Source of the DNA: an uncultured Oscillospiraceae bacterium | GTDB taxonomy: Bacteria > Bacillota > Clostridia > Oscillospirales > Oscillospiraceae | Length of the DNA stretch: 64,000 bases | Direction: 5' to 3' | Assembly (NCBI GenBank): GCA_910584395.1 | Contig: CAJUAS010000001.1 | Coordinates: forward strand, 40,154-104,153 | Shown here: piece after piece, positions 24,701 through 36,700 of the stretch | How positions within the stretch are numbered: the first letter of the stretch is position 1 | How the letters are laid out: each line of letters opens with the position of its first letter | Notes under the pieces: generated by a model | The model's database searches: none | What the model saw: only the letters and a program-made list of their open reading frames with translations | What the model was told of the DNA's origin: nothing | Program-made: the position numbers and the translations under genes

Positions 24701-27700
24701 TGGCGGAGTCGGAGTTGGCGGAGACCTTCACGCGGAACTCGCCGTTGGCCTCGGGGATAAAGTTGACGTAGTTGAGGTTGGCCTCGTTGTCGGTGAAGTT
24801 GCGGCCATGCTCGCCGTCGGCTTCATCCCAGTAGTACATTGCGCCGCTGGCCAGCGTGACGTCGCTGTCGGTACGCAGAAGCTTGAGGAAGAACACCCGC
24901 TCCAGCATATTGGAGGTGTGGACGTTCAGGTTGCCTGTGTAAGCGTCGCTTGCGCCGTCCGCGCCGTACACCGCGCCGGTGACGGCCGCGCGCAGGAGGA
25001 TATAGGCGTCGGTGGAGGCCACCATGGTCACATCCCACTTGCCCGCCGTCGGCCCGGTGAGGGTGTTGGCGGCGTCGGAATCGGGATGGAGGGTCACGCC
25101 CAGATCCACATCGGTGCTCTTGGTCATCAGCTCCAGCTCGGCGCGGAGGATATCCTCATAACGCTTGGAGCTGCCGCTGCCGGAGGTCAGATAGTTGGGC
25201 AGGTGGGCCTCGTAGACCGTGACCGTCTTGCCGTCCACGTGGATGTGGTTGACGCCGCTGGGGGTGGTGTGGGTGGTGTTGTCCACCGCCGTCCCCTTAC
25301 GGGTCAGGTCGGACAGAATACCCTTATCCTCGGCGATCTCGCCGGGCTTCTGGTCGCTCTGGCTGGTCAGATCGAAGGTCTTGAGATCCAGATTGACCGT
25401 CTCCACGTTCACCGTGTAGATCTTGCCCTCGCGGTTGTTGGAGGAGAGGACGTAGACATAGAACTTGTCGCCCTGCGTCACGCCGGTATCCTTCAGGGAC
25501 ACCGTGTTGCGGGTGAACTTCACACCGCTGACCGCGCCCTGCGTAAAGGGCTTGGAGGACACGGCGATCTGTGCGCCGGCGGAGGCGGTGGTGATGGTCA
25601 GGTCGCCCAGATCCACATCGGTGGGCAGGTAGAGAACAAAGGAGCTGTCGTCGTACCCGGCAACGCTGCCGTCGTCGTTTTTCACCTGAGCAAACACGCC
25701 GAACTGCGCGTCGTCCTTGCCGCCGTCCTCGTAATCGAAGCGCACTTCCTTAATGTCGGTGTTGCTGGAGTAGCGGTAGACATTCAGGAGGTACTCGGCC
25801 TCGTAGGTGACAGGCACTGTGGTGATGCCGCCCGTGCCGTCAAGGTCAAAGGCCTGAACGTTGACCGTGTTGCGCACGACCACCTGAACGCTCTGGATAT
25901 CCTCATTGGTGGCCAGCGTCTTGGAGATCTGGAGGGTGTTGTTGGGCAGCGGGGGCTGCACCTCGCCGTTGTCCACCTGTGCGGTGACCTTGGCGTAGCC
26001 GCTGTTGGCAAGGATCTCGTAGTCGATGTCGATGCTGCCGTTATACATTCCCTTGTCCGCGTCGCCCACCAGAGCCTCGAAGTAACGCTTCAGCTCCTCG
26101 GCGATGACCTGATAGCTCATCTTGGGATTGGTAACGGTGGTGTTGCCCGCGTTGGCGGGATCGTAATGATCCACCACCGACAGCTCACGGATGGACAGGT
26201 CGGCGAACTGAATATGGACGGTGTAGGTCTGGGTATTGCTGCCGTCAGTGGAGGTGACGGTGAAGTGGGCGTCCTGCGCGCTGTGGCCCATAGCCACGGG
26301 ATCAAGCTTCAGGTCGTAGATGCCCTTCTTGGTCTCCGGCCGCGCCTCGCCCGCCAGATCGGCCACGATGGAGGCCATGGGATGACGGCTGATGCCGGTC
26401 AGGGTGGCGTCCACGGCGGTGCTGGGCAGCACCACGGTGTATTCATTCGAGCCGATATTGCGGTACACCACCGCCGTGCCCTCCTTGCCCAGATCATCCA
26501 CATAGTCCATGGTAAATTCGGCCATCTGGGCGTTGTTATCCTTCTGGTAGATATGGAGGTAATAGGTCGCGTCGGTGTAGGTGACGCCCGGGTTGGGCTT
26601 GAGCTTGATGGCTACCTCGGTGGCGGTGACGCCATAGGGGTTGGTGTAGTCGCGCACGAGGATGGGCATGGCGTCCACCTGCCGCCAGTAGTTGTAGTTG
26701 GCGGCTGTCGCGCTGGTGGGCATCTCCACGTTGCCGGAGGCCAGACCCAGATTGAGCAGGGCGTTGCGGGAGGTGGCCTCAGCGTACACCTTGGCGGTGA
26801 CGACGCCGTCAGCCAGCGCATCATAGAGGGTGTGCTCGCTGGTCTCGCCCTTCCAGTCGCGGACGTAAGGCTCGTCGCGCTTGACCGCGGGCTTGTCGTC
26901 CACGTCCACCCGCAGCAGGGTGTTGTCCTCCTTGTAGATGACCACCTTGTACATGCCCTCGGTGCCGTCCACGGCCTTGACCCACAGGTCAAACGGGGTC
27001 TCCTCGCCGAGGAGCACCGCGTCGCGGACGGTGTACTCCTTGCGGTGCGGCTCGGTCATGCCGGGGGTGAGCTTGAGGTAGGAGAGGTCGCCCGGGCCGA
27101 TGACTTCGATGTCGGTCAGCTCCACATAATCGGGCACGAAGGCGGAGTACTGGCGGATGGCGTCATCATAGATGGCGGGCACGGCGATGATGTTGCCGGT
27201 GTCCTTCTCCTCGTAGTAGACGATGACCTGCTGCGGGTGGGTCTCGCTGCTGGAGCGGTACAGCCGCAGGTACTTGGTGTTGACAAGGTGCTGGGTGGTA
27301 TTGTCGCCGGGCACCAGATAGTTGCCCACTTTGATCTGGAACTGGCTGCACTCGTTGTCAGACAGCTTCTGGGTCTGGCGGTACACCCGAGAGCCGTCCA
27401 TCAGCGTGGGATCGAGGACGGTGGAGTCCAGATCGCTGACGGTCAGCGTAGACGCCCAGCTGTGCTTGGGATCGGGCGCGGGCGGATAGTGGGTGTGGTT
27501 GTTGTGGGACTGGACTTCCATCTCCACATAGCGGGCGTGCTCGTCCACGATGGCGTAGTACACCACCCGGTCTTCCCCGTCGATGTTCTCGATGTAGTAC
27601 TGGTTCAACAGGCTCTCGCCGTCGATGTCCAGAATATCCAGCTCCAGATCCACCACCACAAACTGGAAGGTGTAGGTGGCATGGGCGTTCTTGCTGGAGG

Positions 27701-30700
27701 AGACCACCTCCACGGTGTAGCTGCTCTCGTTGGTGATGGTCTGGCCGTCCACCTGATTGCGGCCCCAGTCGGACTTGACGTTGACCGCGTCGCCGGGGAC
27801 GATGAACTGTACCTGCGCCGCCAGCTTGTTGGCCACGGCGGTGACGGTGGCGTTGCCCGCCGTGCCGTTGCCCACCATGAGCTGGTCAAGATGCTCCACC
27901 AGAATGGGATCTTCCTTGGCGGAGACCACGAACTGGTACGTTCCGCCGATGTGGTTATCCGGATCATCCGAGCCTTCCACAAACTTGCCGTGGAGGTTGA
28001 TGGTCTCCGGTGCGCCGGCGGGAGTGCCGTCTTGGAACTTGTAGGTCAGGACGGCTTCCTTCAGGGAGACGTCGTCGCTGGTGCGGTAGATCTGGAGGTA
28101 GGAGGTCTTGTAGTCGCCAGCGGCGGCATCTTCGGCCCGCACCTTGATCTGGAACTGGGTCATCTCGTTCTCCAAGGACACGTTGTGCATGGTGACCACG
28201 GAGCTGTCGCCGTCCTTGGGATCGTCTGCCTCTTCGTTGGGGGCACTGACGGAGACCCGGGCCGCGTCGTCGGTGGCGCGGATGGTCAGGTCGGTCAGCT
28301 CGTTCATCTCATCCACCAGCACGCGGTAGAGGTCGTACTCCTCGCCGTCGATGGTGATGGTCTCCCGCAGGGAGGTGAGGTAATCCTTCCAGTTGTCCTT
28401 GACCTCGTCCTGCTTGATGTTGTCGTAAAGCTGATCCTTGCCGTCCTCGGGGGCGACGTTGATCAGGCGCAGGGAGTTGTCGTCGTTGACCCGCACCAGA
28501 TGGAGGGTATACACCCGCTGCGCGCCCAAGGCGGAGGTGACGATGATGTCCACAAAGGCTTCCTTGAGGCTCACGTCGTTGTAGGCGTTGACCGCCTGAT
28601 CCGCATTCTTGAGGGTGGTGGTCAGCCAAGTGAGACGGCTGAGGTCGATGGCGAAGTGGCCCTTGCCGTCGCCGGCGGTGGTGATGCCGTGGATGTTGCG
28701 GTTGAACACAGCGGCGGTGTTATAGGGATAGCTGGGATCGTAAACGCCGGTGTGGTTTCCGTAGCCCAGCGCCACGCTGGTGGTCGCGTCCATGGCTTCC
28801 ACTTCGATCTCCACCCACTTGTCATTGGCGCCGATGTTCTGCTCGTAGCGGATAAAGGCGTTGCCCACGCTGTCGTACACCACGCTGGGCGCCACACTGC
28901 GCCAGTTGTCATTGGTGGCGACGTTGGTGATATTGGTGCCGCTGACCGTGATGATCTCCGTGTTGCCGAAGGCCACCTGAAGCTCCTCGATGCCGGTGGG
29001 ATAATCGGTGTGCTGGGTGGTGAGGGTGGCTACCTTCTCCGCGCCCACGTAGACGTCGAAGTCGGTGCGGGTCGCACCCAGCTCCACCTGACCCGTCCAG
29101 CGGCCGTTCACCGAGGCGGTGGGGGTCACATCCGCGCCGGCGGCATCCACCACGCGGATGGTGTCCCCCGTGGAGGTGATGACAAGGGACTTGCTGCCCG
29201 GCGTGGTATAGGTGGCGGCATAGATATCGCCGTTGGGGGCGACGGCGCGGCCGTCCAGAGTCACGCTGGCCAAGGTGCCGCCCACATAGGGCTGCTCCAG
29301 ATTGACGGTATAGTTGCGGGTCATCGTTCCATCGGAGGAACGAACCATTACGGTGACAGACGCGCGGTTGCTGATCAGTTGGGCGGTCACATCGATGAGG
29401 CCCACTGCGCTCTTGCCGCCTGCGATAATGGTGGCGTTGGGATCTTCCGTCTTAAAGGTGATCATCGCCGTCTTGAGGCTGCGGTCCACGTTGGCGTTGA
29501 ACACGGCGCTTTCGTGGGTGGCCTCCAGCTTCTGGGCGTCCTTCAGGCCGCGGTTGATGGTCACATACTTCAGGTCGGCGTTGGCGTTGACCTTCTTCAC
29601 CGCCAGCGGATAGGCGGTGTACTTGCCGTCGTCCAGATTGTTGTAGACCGTCAGCTCGTAGAGCCGCTCCGTATCCGGCTTGTCGGGATCGGGCGTCGGA
29701 TCGGGCGTGAAGTCCAGCTTGAAGCGGTAAGTGCGGCTGCGAACCTGATCCACCCCGTTCACCGTCTCCACGTTCTCGGTGTAGGTGAAGTCCAGATCGC
29801 GATCCTTCTTGTAGTCGTGGACGACCACGCGGTGATCCGCCGCAGAGGTGACCACCTCCAGCGTGCCGCCGTTCAGCGTGGAATCTGCGGTGAAGGTATA
29901 GCGGCCGTAGCTGTCCACATCGGCGGTGGTTGCGGTCAACTCGCCGTCCTTGGTGAGCAGCACCTGATCGGGACGGTAGCGGGAGGTGTCGCGGGTGACC
30001 ACAAGCTGCGTGGTGGTCACGCCCGCCGCACCGTAAGGCGTGCTGCCGCCGGTGAAGGTATAGATGTTGATGGGCACGTTGCGGGTGCTCATGGCCGCGG
30101 TGAGGTTCAGCGGGATATCCTTCCAGTCGGAGAGGAAGCGCGGGGTCGAGCCGTCCACGCTCACCATCGCCAGCGGGCTGTTGGCGGTGACCTCCAGACG
30201 GAGCATGGTCGCTCCGGCGGGGGCGGTGTAGCGGTAGGCGCCGCGATCCACGGACAGCTCCAGCCCGTTGACCTTCAGCTCCATGATGGAGGCGGCGGAG
30301 CGGATGAAGTAGACGGCGTATTTCTCGGAGTGCAGGCCGTCTGCAGAGGTGACGGTGACCACCATCTTGTTGACGCCGGCGGGGATGGACACTTCGCCTT
30401 CCCACTGCGCACCGGTGATGAACGGGAAGTTCTCGGTGAGGATCTCCTCGCCATCAGGCGTCGTACCCGTGACCATCTCCACCTTCACGTTCTGGTGGGT
30501 GTTGTTGGGGATGATGCGGTAGTTCGCCTTGTTGGCGCTGGAGGGCATACGCACCAGATAGCCGGTGGTTCCGCTGCCCAGCGCAACCTTCTGGGTCTCC
30601 ACATAAACGCCGGTGGCACCCGCCTTGGCGGCGATGCTCACGATCCCGGTGTCCTCCGCGCTGTAGTAGTCCAGCACGATGGTGTAGCGGGTCTTGCGCT

Positions 30701-33700
30701 CGTTGGGCACGCGCTTCATCCAGTCTTCCAGCGTACCGTTGGCGATGAGCTGCGCCATCCGGCCCTCGGTCTCAATGTCCGCGCCGTACTCTGTCCGCAG
30801 GGCAATGTAATCCCGGGCGGAGATGACCGTGACGGTGTAGCGGTTTTCGCCGGTGCGGCTCACGGGCACGGCTTGGAACACGCTGTCGCCGCGCTGTGCG
30901 CCGAGGATGTTCCCTTCGCTGTCCTGAAGCACCACCATGGCGAGACCGTTGCGGGTGTTGACCGTCAGGTTCACCGGCTTGCGGTCGGGCAGCGTCTCAT
31001 GGGCCGTGTTCTGGGCGTCCAGCGTGAGGAGCTTGGCGTTGAGGGCCAGCCCGTCGGCACGCAGGGTGGTGTCGGTGTCGTCGGCATAGACACGCACGGT
31101 GTACCACTGCTGGCGCACGCCGGAGGAGGACACGGTGTAGAAGTTCATGTCGGTGTACGGGTTGGAGGTCACGCTGTAGACCGCCTTGGTCGTCCGCAGC
31201 AGGCCCGTACCCGTTTCGCTGACATTATAGAGGACGATCTTGCCGTTCTCGCTGGTGACGTGAGTACCCTTCTGGGTGGACGGCCCTGTAATGCCGGGGT
31301 TGACCTCCAGCATGGTCAGATACGGATTCTTCGGCGCGTCCACTTCCACGTTGAACTGGTTGTTCACCACGACGGGCTCTTCCGCGTTGGGATCGGCGGA
31401 GACCTCGAAGAAGGTGGGGTTGTTGGGCCGCGCGAAGGCGGGCAGCTTGTGCTCCCAAGTGTCGTCGGTGGGATCCACGATCCAGATCTCGCCCACGGTG
31501 GTGTCGTGGTTGGAGCGGAAGATCTGGGCGATGAACATCTTGCGGGCGTTGGGGGTCAGGATACGCCCGTTCTTGTCCACGCCGTACTTGGCGTAGAAGT
31601 CGTGGGTCACTTGGAAGTACACCGTACCAAAGCTGCCGTCTGCGGCGGTGTTCACGTAGTCGGTGGTGAAGTTGTCGCTGCGGTTTACCGGCGCGATGTT
31701 GTTGTCGGCTGCGTTTTCGGTGGCGGCGAAGCCGGTGACCTTGGCCTTTTCGTCCTTGGTCTTGATGTTGAGCTTCATCTCCGCCTCAGCCACGTTCAGG
31801 TTGAAGAGGTTGCCCGCAGGATCGGGACGGATGGCGTTGTTGACATTCGTGCCCACCAGCGCGCGGACGTAGTCCACGTCCACATCCACGTCCAGACGCT
31901 CCAGCGCCACATAGAAGGTGTCCGTATTGACGGCCGTGCCGTCGGTGTTGCGGGCCTGACTCTCCAGCGTTACCGCATAGTAGAGGTAGCTGCCCGCCAC
32001 GCCGCTGGGCGTGGCGATCACGGCCGCGCCGTGGGCATAGTCGGCGTGGGTCTCGCCCAAAGGCGCGTACACATCATACAGCAGGCCGTTGCTGGGCTTG
32101 TAGTCATCCACACGGCTGTCGGACATCTTGGTGGTAAAGGTGGCGTCGCTGAACCGCTCGATCTTGGTAATGATGGCGTTGCGATCCACGGGATCGACCT
32201 TCAGGGTACTCTCAATGGTGGGGATAAAGCCCTTGTACGGGTCGGTCTTCGTGCCTGTGCCCATGGCGGCGTCCAGCTCGCCGGCATCGTGATAGATGCG
32301 GTACTCGCCCATCTCGCCCTCGGCGGCCACGAAGCCCGTGTGAACCTCGGTGGACTTATCCTTGACGATGAGGGTGTAAACCTTGGTGTTGGCCGGGTTC
32401 TGATCCTGCGCCATCACGGTGACGGTGTACTCGCCGCGCTGCAGGTTGCCCGGGTTGACCGTCGTGCCCAGCGTGAAGTCGTTGGGGAACGGGCTGACGG
32501 GCCGTCCGGTGGCCTTGTCGGTCAGCTTCAGATACGCGCCCGCAGAGACCTCCAGACGGGCCAGCGCGTCATAGTCGCCGGTGGAAGCCGTGCCGCCCAC
32601 GCCCGCAGTATACGGGTCGAGGTAGAGCACCAGAATCGTCTCCGTCTCAGTGGACTCGTCCTTGGCCGGATAATACTCTGGGTCGGGCTTGTAGTTGCCG
32701 TTGGAGCCGGCAGGCTTGGGATCTTGCTTATAGTCGTTGAACACGGTCAGCTCCGCCTTGTTGCTCTGACGGTTGAGCTGGAGCAGGTAGCCGTAGTCGC
32801 TGCCGAAGCGGGCCACGAACTTCTCGTCCTGCGCCATGGCCTGAACCCGCATGGTAGCGGCGGTGTACGGCGTGTTGTAATTCTCGCGCACGTCGAAGAG
32901 CTGGGCGGTGAAGATGTTACCTGCGGAGGCGAAGTTGGCGCGGGCCATAGCCCACATACGCTCCCACTCGCTGCCGGAGGCGCTGGTGGTATCCTTGAGG
33001 GTCGGGTAGTCAAACTCGGACTTGGCCAGAATCGTGCCGTCGGCGGTGTAGATGGTGCTCAGGCTGCCCTGATCGCCGTGGATATCCTTGCCCAGCAGGT
33101 CGAGGGCGGGCTTGGTGTAGGCGTTGACACCATGGATCTCCACCTTGACCTCGGTGGTGGTCAGGCCGATGGGCGCGGTGAACGTGCCGGTGTCCTTGTT
33201 GTACTTGGCCTCGTTGCGGTACTCCTGCTTGGTCTCCGTATCCGTGTAGCTCACCCAGACCCGGACGCTGGTGTCCTCGCTCATGGGCCGGATGGTGAAC
33301 GGGAACCTACGGTTGAGGTAAGCGGTGGTGCCGTCCGCCGTGGCTACGCCGTCCTGCGTGGAGGAAATGCGGATGGTGTACTTGGTCTCGTAGTCGTCCG
33401 GCGTGGCGGGGGTGAAGCCGGTCGCCAGCGCGTGGTCGCCGCCGGCACGCATCAGGATCTTGTCGATATCCGCCGGCATATCCGCGTCCGTGGAAACGTA
33501 GATCGGGTTGTCGTTGGCATCCAGCAGCTCCAGCTTCACCTTTTCGTGCTTCAGGGACTGGACGGTGAACTGCTCGGCCTGATTGTTGACCTTGTAGTCG
33601 TACACGCTGTACGCGCCGTTCTCGTCGCGCTCCAGATTGAGCACTTCGCTCTCGCCCTTACGGGTGTAGCTCACCGACACATCCAGATTCATATCGGTGG

Positions 33701-36700
33701 GCACGATGGTCACCTTATGAGTCAGGGTGTGTTTGTTGTACTCGGCCGCCACCTTGGCGTCCAGCTCGGCCTTCAGCGCCGCCTCGTCGCGCTTGTTGGG
33801 GTCTCCGTCAGGCAGAGCCTTATTGGCGGCGATAAGGGCGTTGTTCTCGATGATGATCTGGGCCAGACGGTACTGACCGTAGGCGGACAGCACAGACATA
33901 TCCATCTTGAAGCCCTTGGTCGTGCCGGAGATGGTCTCGTAGTCGTCGTTGGACTTGCTGAAGCCGCGCTGGAAGTTGAACACGCCGTCCTTCACGGACT
34001 GGTAGTCATGCTCTGCGCCGTTCTTCTCCAAAACCTTGATCTGGGCGCCGGCATAGTTCAGCGTGGCGGTGAAGTCCGCAGTGGTGTACGAGGTGGAATC
34101 GGGGATGTAGGTCAGGTACTCGCCCGGCTTGGGCTGGTTGTAGACCGCCTCATGGGCGTAGGTCTCCTTGGCGTTGGTGACCACGCTCTTGAGGGTGCGG
34201 TCGGTGGACACCCGCTCCAGCTTAAGGGTGACGGGGATCTTGAGCAGGGTCTCTCTGCCGTAGGCGTCCACCTTGCCGGAGGGCACATACATGTAGATCA
34301 GCAGTTCGGACTTCTCCTTGCCGGAAGCGTCCTTCAAGGGGATGTTGACGCGCTTGTTATAGATGCCCAGATCGTCGTCCAAGACATAGCTGGGATGCTC
34401 GGAGTAGTCCATGGAGGTGGGATTGTCCACCAGAGCCTGCGGCTCGTCGAAGAAGATGTAGCTGGTGACAGGCATCTCGGGAATGAGGGTCAGATCCAGC
34501 TCCTCCAGATCGCTGGGGATGGTCAGGGTGTACACCTGATCCTTCACCGTCTTATCCTTGACCGCGTGGATGTTGCGGAATTCATCGTGGCTGCTCTTGC
34601 CGTCGTTGCCCACATAGTGCCAGTCGTAGTCGGCGATCAGGTCCTCCACCAGCAGCCCATCGAAGCTCCAGCGGAACTTCAGGAAACGCAGCACGGTGGT
34701 GGCGTTGTCCTCGGCCCGGACGTAGAAGGGCACATAGATGCCGGTCTCCAGCGCCTTGCGCAGATCTTCGTCGTTCAGATCCAGCGCACCCATGAGGTCG
34801 CTGATGGGATTGCCGTTGGCGTTCACATTGGCGGCCCAAGCGGCGGCGTCGGGGGCATGGCCGGCCATGGCGTCGGTGATGTCCCGTCTGTCTGCGGAGA
34901 AGTAGAAGTTGGGGGTCTTGACGGTGTTGCCCGCGCTGTCCTTCACAGGGTTGCCCGCGCTGTCCAGCATATCCTTCATGTCCATCCAGACATTGGAATA
35001 GGTGCTGTTGGCGGTGATACGGAAGGGCATCATCCCCGCGTTGCGGTCAATATAGGTGGTGTAGTAGGTCTGGGTCTTGTTGTCCTTGTCTTGGAAGGTC
35101 TCCGACTTCAGCGCCGGCGCGGTCAGGTCGGTGTTGCGGGTGCGCACCTCCACCTCGGTGTCGGCGGAGCGGAATACGATGCTCAGGTCGTAATCCTTGG
35201 TGGTGCCCGCCTCGTCGATGACGCGGATGATCACCTTCTGGCCGCCGTCCTTCTCCATCTGGTCGGGGTAGAGCTTGACCGGGATGCGCGCCAGATAGTA
35301 GCGTTCATCAGAGAGGTTCTCACGGGTAAAGGCCGCGAAGTTGCCCAGCTCATCGGTCACAGCCACGCTGACGCTGCTCTTGAGGGAGTACTGCTCATAG
35401 GGCTTGCCGTCCGGGCCGGTAGCCATCGTGCCGGCGGCGGCCTCCAAGAAGATCGGGCCGGGGTTCGAGCCGGAGACTCTGGGCACGGCCACATAGTAGC
35501 TCACCTTGCCCTCGTCGTCCACGACCTTGCGGATGTTGTAATCCTTGTGCGGCTCGATGTCGCCCAACACGCCGCCGGGGGCGGTGCCGTGCTGGTCGCC
35601 GGAATAGTCCTTGTTCTGGAAGCCCAGCACGCGAACCAGATCGGTGCCGCGCTCGGCGTACTGCACGATGACCAGATAATCCTTGGGCATGGCGGTCTGG
35701 CCGTCCAGCGACAGGCTGGCGCGGAACTTAAAGGCGGTATAGCCCGCGCTCTCCGGCCGCAGATCCACTTGGAAGGACACGGACAGATCCTTCTCGCTGG
35801 ACTTCACGGCCGAGCCCATGAGGTCGGTGTCGTTGCTCATGCGCTGCACCATGGTGAGGACGTTCTCGGTGGTCAGCTTGAGGGTGGCGGTCGTGCCCTC
35901 CCCGGCCGGCACATCGTCGGGATAGCGCACCTTCACCACGAAGGTGGGCAGCTCCTTCTGAGAGCCGTCGTTGTTCTTGCCTGCCAGCGTCATCACATCG
36001 GTGTAGCGGTAGCTGCCGTCGTCGTTCTTGACGTAGTACGGGTTGACCTGCGCGCCGGTGGGATAGGCCGAGTAGGTGGTGTTGGGATCGTCATAGAGGA
36101 GGAAGTCCTCCAGCGAGTAGATGGGCTTGTTGTCCGTGCCCACCTCGCCGGTCTCCACCTGAACCTGACGCACGATGGCGCCCTTGGTGACGGTGGAGGC
36201 CACGATGTTGGGCTCTAACTTCATCACCCGCAGGGTAATGACCGTGCTGGGATAGGTGGTATGCTCGATGGGCGAAGCGACGATGTAGAAGTTGGTGTTG
36301 GCGGAGGTCTCGCTCAAGGGCAGGACGTTCTCCATATAGTCGGGATCAGTCCAGTCGCCCTTGAAGGCCAGATATTTCTCCACCATCGGGTGATCCAGCG
36401 CCTCGCCGAGCTTGATCTTCTTGGCCACATTCTCGGCCAGCGCCTTTACCAAGGCACGATCTTCTTCCGTCGCGGCCTTGGCATCGGAGAACACCATGGT
36501 ATAGAACTTGGCGGGCATTTCCTTGTGGGCGCTGTCGGGCACGGGCACAAGGGCCTTGGCGTCGATCTGCCACGCCTTTTCCATGTCCTTGTTGGTGAGG
36601 GCCACATAGTAGATGCCCTGCGTCAGGTCGTAGTGGGCGGTCATCTCGTAGGCGTCGTTGGCGTCCACACCGTCATCGGTCACATCGCGGTTGTAGGTGA

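Noticed and set aside
3546..36218. Plus-strand open frames of 5,291 and 5,565 codons (3546-19421 and 19521-36218), and similar ones to 62987
   Set aside because: They are in exact codon register opposite the giant gene. Their Val/His/Gly/Leu-rich composition is the reverse complement of Asp/Asn/Thr/Tyr-rich sense codons. They show no domains or signal peptides, and the sense strand has clear RCC1 and sandwich repeats.
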